From: Carya illinoinensis
Taxonomy: Eukaryota; Streptophyta; Magnoliopsida; Fagales; Juglandaceae
Reading direction: 5' to 3'
Assembly: GCF_018687715.1 (NCBI RefSeq)
Contig: NC_056757.1
Span: 7,830,501-7,894,500, forward strand
Length of the DNA: 64,000 nt
The position numbers and the translations under genes were made by a program. Shown here one piece after another: positions 59,741 through 64,000 of the stretch. The notes under the pieces were generated by a model. The model did no database searches, was not told the DNA's origin, and worked only from the letters and a program-made list of their open reading frames with translations. How positions within the stretch are numbered: position 1 is the first letter of the stretch; every line of letters starts with the position of its first letter.

Positions 59741-60504
59741 TGTGTGGTCTGGTTTGGCCATGTCAGCAGACCATTTGAATGTGAGCCAGATCAAAAAAAA
59801 AAGGCCACGAGTCTAGTGGGTTATGTTCTGTGGCTGTGGGAATGGAGGGTTGATATTTTTTCTCATTTTTTGTGGGTTCCATATGTTTGGAAAAGATTTT
59901 TTTTTTTTTTTTGGGGAGTTGCGCCATGTTTGGGGTGATCCCCTTTGGAAAAGTAATCCCAGTGGAGAGAAGCTTTCGATACGTGGAGACGGACCTAGTG
60001 GAGGGTTGGATTTGTGGCTTCGAAATTGTCCAACGTTTACTTTATCCATACACTTGCTGACCAGGACCAGGTTGTCTTTTTGCACAACTTGTCACTCGCT
60101 CGGCTTCTCCAGTGTAATTACCACAAGATCTTTTGGAGGGCTATTTACATCTCTCTCGAGTCGGGTCAAATTCACATTGGAGGCCCCAGTATTCGGCAGT
60201 GCAGTCGGCCCGTGGATTGCGTAATAGATAAGAGGGCCTATGGACCGGGCAGAGGGCTGATTGATATGAAAGGTAGGACACCACCTATCCCGGAACTATT
60301 ATGTAGAAGCACGTCATGCCACGGTCACGTCGCATTTAAAGATTGGATACAGGAGGAAGAAGATCACGGCAAAATCTCGTCACTGACATAGGGGACGAAA
60401 GGTAGCTCCACCTGCCCAGCTGCCACCAAGGCATGGTCCGGGAAGGCCACGCGTATTTAAACACGTATTTAAAGACGACGTGGTTTCTCATTCCGTACGA
60501 AATA
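59741..60504. other. PRR distal upstream region
   Basis: Moderately GC-rich DNA with 'cacgtattta' words near 60450-60485. The open frames at 59823-60391 have no family resemblance and are not called. Confidence 0.45.
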
Positions 60505-60928
60505 TCAAGCAATATTTTAAATATCGTATGAGATAATAGTTAAAATATTGAAATGAAATATTTTAATTTTGATATTAATATTGTTTCGTGTACCGCTTTG
60601 AAATAATCGATATATAAATAAATTATATATATAAATATATATATTAATTATATTCTAAAATAATAATTTATATATAAATAAATTATACATAAATATATAT
60701 GTCTATATAAATTATAAATATTTTAATCTAAATTATGGATAAAAAAATGAATTTATAGTTTGAAAAAATTAAAAAAAAAATCGAGACCGAAATACCGGCC
60801 AGTACGGGCCGGTACATAGGTCAATAAAGGCTGAAATATGGCCGGTATTTGAACTGGTACAAAATATATAGAATTTTTATATCGGTCCGATGGCCGATAC
60901 GGTACGATTTTAAAAACAATGATACCAA
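60505..60928 (+). mobile_element. MITE with GTACCGG-type ends, copy A
   Basis: Left 'aatattttaaatatcgtatg' and right 'cggtacgattttaaaaacaa' are imperfect inverted ends. The interior has the same order of words as the copy at 61668-62092 read on the opposite strand ('gtttcgtgtac', 'cgatatataaataaattata', 'ggtcaataaaggctgaaatat'). No coding capacity; superfamily not assigned. Confidence 0.7.
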
Positions 60929-61667
60929 AACTTCAAAGATGACTCATAATGAATTTTTTATTATATTTTTTAAAATATATAATTAAAATTTACTTTTTAT
61001 TTTATATATTAATTTTTATAATATACCATATATTAATTTATCTATTTTTTATATTATTTAAATATAATACTTTTTAATATTTTTTATTCATTTTATATAT
61101 TTTCTCTATTTATCAATGATATTTTCATATTTCTTGATATTTATAATATTTCTATATATACAATATCATATAATTATGTACTATTTTAAATTAATTCAAA
61201 TTTATAAGCTAAATTAAAATATAAATTAATTTAAAAATTAAAAAAATTATATAATAAAAATATATATTAAAATATCACCACTAACCAAATAATTAATATT
61301 CAAATTATTAAAAATATCACATTTCCAAAGACAATGGCAACCTAACTACGTTGCCTCCAGTTTGTATGGATATGTGAGAAATAAATAAAAAAATATTACA
61401 ACCACGTATAGGCTACTCCAAATGTAGCGGCTTTCCTGTAGCAAAGTGTATAGTTCCTTTAAAATAGAAGATCGGATGGAATGTGATTTTGAGAATTTTT
61501 CTCTATATTTTTAAGAAAAATATATTATAAAATATCTATTGGAAGTGCTCTAACACGAGATACATATAACTCACTTGACAAGCAATATAAAAGCTAGACG
61601 CCAATTTAGAATTCGGGGCTTATGATTTTTTACTAATTGGAATTCTCCCAATCAATAGAGATCTAAC
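60929..61667. other. AT-rich spacer between two MITE copies
   Basis: Very AT-rich, with no gene. Confidence 0.5.
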
Positions 61668-62092
61668 CATTGTTTCAAATTTCGTAATATATCAGCCAGT
61701 ATATGTCGTACCGATCATTGATTCGACATAAAAATTTTATATGTTTCGTATATGTTCAAATGCTAACCATACTAGCCAATATTTTAGTCTGTATCGACTT
61801 ACGTACTGACCGATAAGTTGATATTTCGACCTTCACTTTTTTTTTTCCAAACTACAAACTCAGTTTTTGAGCTCCAATTCATACCAAACTATTTATAATT
61901 TATATATATATATTTATGTATAATTTATTTCTATATAGACTATTATTTTGAAATATAATTAATATATATTTTTATATATAATTTATTCATATATCGACTA
62001 TCTCGAAACAGTACACAAAACTATACCAGTACCGAAATATTTTATTCAAATGCCTTAATCGGTACGACATTCGGTACAGTATTCAAAACATT
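61668..62092 (-). mobile_element. MITE with GTACCGG-type ends, copy B (inverted)
   Basis: The reverse complement aligns along its whole length with 60505-60928, with moderate divergence. Ends are 'cattgtttcaaatttcgtaa' and 'cggtacagtattcaaaacat'. Confidence 0.7.
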
Positions 62093-62426
62093 AGATCTAG
62101 CTTTGAACATCGAAGGTGACCCCTTAATCCCGACGAGTTACTCATTAATCCCGACGAGCTCCTCATTTTCTCCGTGTTGCGAGTGACTGAGCCTGGTACT
62201 TGGTATGCTAAACATGTCATCAACAATAAAGCGATTGAAGTCGAATTATACAAATTAAAATAAAATTAATAATTAATAATTAATAATTAATTTGTTAGAA
62301 TTAGGTCAAAACATTAAAAAACTGCTTTAATATTTAATCCTATTTTTAATAGGACATATTCTACTTTTGAACAGGATCCGTTTGCAATTTGGGAGATTTG
62401 TCACTTTTACAATAAATTTTAATGAT
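62093..62426. other. AT-rich spacer with a (ATTAATA)n tract
   Basis: A short 'ttaataattaataattaata' tandem run lies at about 62266-62292. No gene is seen. Confidence 0.5.
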
Positions 62427-63764
62427 TGTTGAACCCAAGATTTCAAATTTTATATAATTATATATTTACACATAGATTTTGATAATAACAAATGAATTCA
62501 AAGAATAAAGAAGTCTCAAACTCAAGTGTCTACATAATGGAGTCAAGCACATCAAGGAAACAAGCATGAGCAAGAAGGGAACAAATTCACATTAAAATTA
62601 TAGAGTAATGTTGTAAATCTCTGCAAAATTCGAAATTAGGATTAATGCTCAAAATTAATATTTTATCATAAAGCATTAAAATACATTTTCCACATGTGCA
62701 TGAATATTTTTGAAAATTAAATTTGAAAATTTTGAAAAATGATTGATTGTCATCTTTTGCATGTGCATGCCTTGATTAAAAGGTTGAACTTTGAAAATAT
62801 TAAAGATGATTGATTGTCATCTTTCACATGTGTATGTTTTATTTGAATATTTTCAAACGTGATTGATGTTTTTTTAGACTTATACAAAAGGTAGATGATT
62901 TTGTTTGAAAATTTTGAAAAGTAAAGTGTGCTCATTTTGTCATATACAAAAAGTAAAAGATTAGGTTTGAATTTTTTGAAAAGGAAAGTGTGCTCATTTT
63001 GTCATATGCCAAAAGTAAAAGATTAGGTTTGATTTTTTTGAAAAAATGAATGATGTTGTCTTTGACAATTGAAAAAGAATAACCTTTTATTTGAATTTTT
63101 TGAAAAAATGAATGATGTTGTCTTTGACATGTGAATCTTTTTAAATTTAAATATGAAGTCTCATATGCCTATAAATAGATCATTTGAGAGTTTCACATTT
63201 ACAACACCAAGAGCATACAACATTCATTCAAAGCTTTCATTCTCTCTTCTCTAAGCATTGAGCCTTAATCCTTGTTCATTTTGAGAGATATAGTTTGCGC
63301 TGTATTGTTCTTATTTCACTCATTGAGGAGTGTTTTCTGATAACCTACCCACTATCAGCTTTTGTATCAGAAAAAGGGTGTGTATAACCCTTGTGCGTGT
63401 AAAAAATATTCTACACGGGGAATAGTTTAATCACCACGTGGAGGGTGATTGCAAGTGTAGAGGGTGTTCTACACGGATCCTTTGTAGCGGTATTGTTCAA
63501 AGGTGTAATAGGTTTCTATCTCCACCTGAAGAAGGTTGAATAGTGAATTTGAAAATCCTCAAGGGGTAGCTTGAGGCGAGGACGTAGGCAGTGGGGCCGA
63601 ACCTCGTTAACATACTGAGTTTGCTTCTCTTTTACCCTTACTCTTTATATTTATTGTTATTTCATATTTTGTTTATACTTTATATTATATATTTGATTTA
63701 TAATTGTTATTTTTTTAATACAACTCAATTCATCCCCCCTCTTGTGTTAGTCATCTAGACAACA
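62427..63764 (+). mobile_element. Probable copia-type LTR (solo or partial)
   Basis: The candidate boundaries TGTTG...CAACA form a perfect inverted pentamer. A TATA box (CCTATAAATAG) lies at about 63170. Downstream of it is a 'gaggacgtaggcagtggggc' to 'gaacctcgttaaca' stretch and 'caattcatcccccctcttg', strings common at the 3' side of plant copia LTRs. No primer-binding site follows and no matching target duplication was found (ATGAT on the left, GTTAT on the right), so its status is unresolved. The part before the TATA box consists of diverged tandem units. Confidence 0.6.
62715..63125. repeat. Diverged tandem repeats upstream of the LTR TATA box
   Basis: Three kinds of related units, each beginning 'tttgaa(a)atttt(t)gaaaa', occur in successive pairs. 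One pair has 'tgattgattgtcatctttt' (62740 and 62807). One has 'agtgtgctcattttgtcata' (62926 and 62987). One has 'atgaatgatgttgtctttga' (63047 and 63108). Confidence 0.88.
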
Positions 63765-64000
63765 GTTATGCATAAGGAAGATTTTAGGATTTGCGAGAAT
63801 TGACACCTTTACTGGACCAACATGCTTGGTTGTAAAATTCACAAGAAGCGAATACGGGTGAGAAAGGGTGGCGACGACAAGAAGTGAATTTTTGGACTGA
63901 ACTCTAATTGGTCGAGATAAGTTATATCTCAGTATCTTAGTTTGAAATTTGAGAATGTAGGTCAGCCGACTCAGCCAGCCTCCCTCCCTGGGTGGGGTAC
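63765..64000. other. Unassigned right edge of the window
   Basis: A moderately GC-balanced stretch following the LTR. No coding region, primer-binding site or repeat was recognised. Confidence 0.4.

Noticed and set aside
59237..59938. 233-aa plus-strand frame across PRR exon 1 and its promoter
   Set aside because: It begins opposite the PRR coding exon and runs into non-coding upstream DNA; leucine runs come from the CTT repeat.
60014..60391. 125-aa frame upstream of PRR
   Set aside because: No family resemblance; three overlapping frames of similar length in the same DNA argue for chance.
1..64000. CRISPR arrays, bacterial operons, tRNA and rRNA genes
   Set aside because: None seen; the sequence is plant nuclear DNA. 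The TGGTAT(C/T)AGAGC strings are retroelement primer sites and not tRNA genes.

Overview
The window is nuclear DNA of a woody dicot. Its genes have GT-AG introns, the spacers are AT-rich, and there are many plant-type transposons and microsatellites. Short AT-rich MITEs whose ends contain GTTTGGAT and runs of GAGATGAGATGAAAT point to Fagales, probably walnut or hickory relatives; that placement is inference from repeat style only. Host genes are sparse, and about half of the window is recognisable repeat.

Layout. 1-1215 is the end of a Ty3/gypsy LTR, followed by a 4 kb AT-rich spacer. 5936-10058 (+) is a complete four-exon caffeic acid O-methyltransferase gene (365 aa, lignin pathway). 11310-16400 holds a LINE tail, a copia-like LTR remnant and a hAT element that appears to carry a piece of a PP2C phosphatase gene. 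16440-31950 is a broken endogenous pararetrovirus (family Caulimoviridae, plant EPRV) whose parts lie in opposite orientations. A 9.3 kb chromovirus-type gypsy element (21710-31012, minus strand, 5-bp target duplication ATGAT) has inserted into its coat-protein region. 33056-34402 carries a diverged copy of the COMT 3' flank.

35444-36436 (+) is the intronless WD40 gene TTG1. 40938-41807 (+) encodes a plastid-type or cytosolic protein with a degenerate Nudix box. 42095-47340 is a run of LINE remnants, all pointing the same way. 50320-50952 (-) is an NDR1/HIN1-like membrane protein. 54994-59506 (-) is an eight-exon clock pseudo-response regulator of the PRR5/PRR9 clade, with three evening-element motifs just upstream of its start. 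The rest, to 64000, holds two inverted copies of one MITE family and a copia-like LTR with repeated promoter-proximal units.

The host genes are not an operon or cluster. They are unrelated loci: phenylpropanoid methylation (COMT), flavonoid/trichome regulation (TTG1), membrane defence-type protein (NHL) and circadian clock (PRR5-like).

The most unusual observation is in the gypsy element. A 77-bp segment with textbook GT-AG intron features (27299-27375) separates gag from protease. Unspliced RNA would stop gag eight bases into the segment, whereas removing it fuses gag to pol in frame. This suggests a splicing-controlled Gag versus Gag-Pol switch, and it is unproven.
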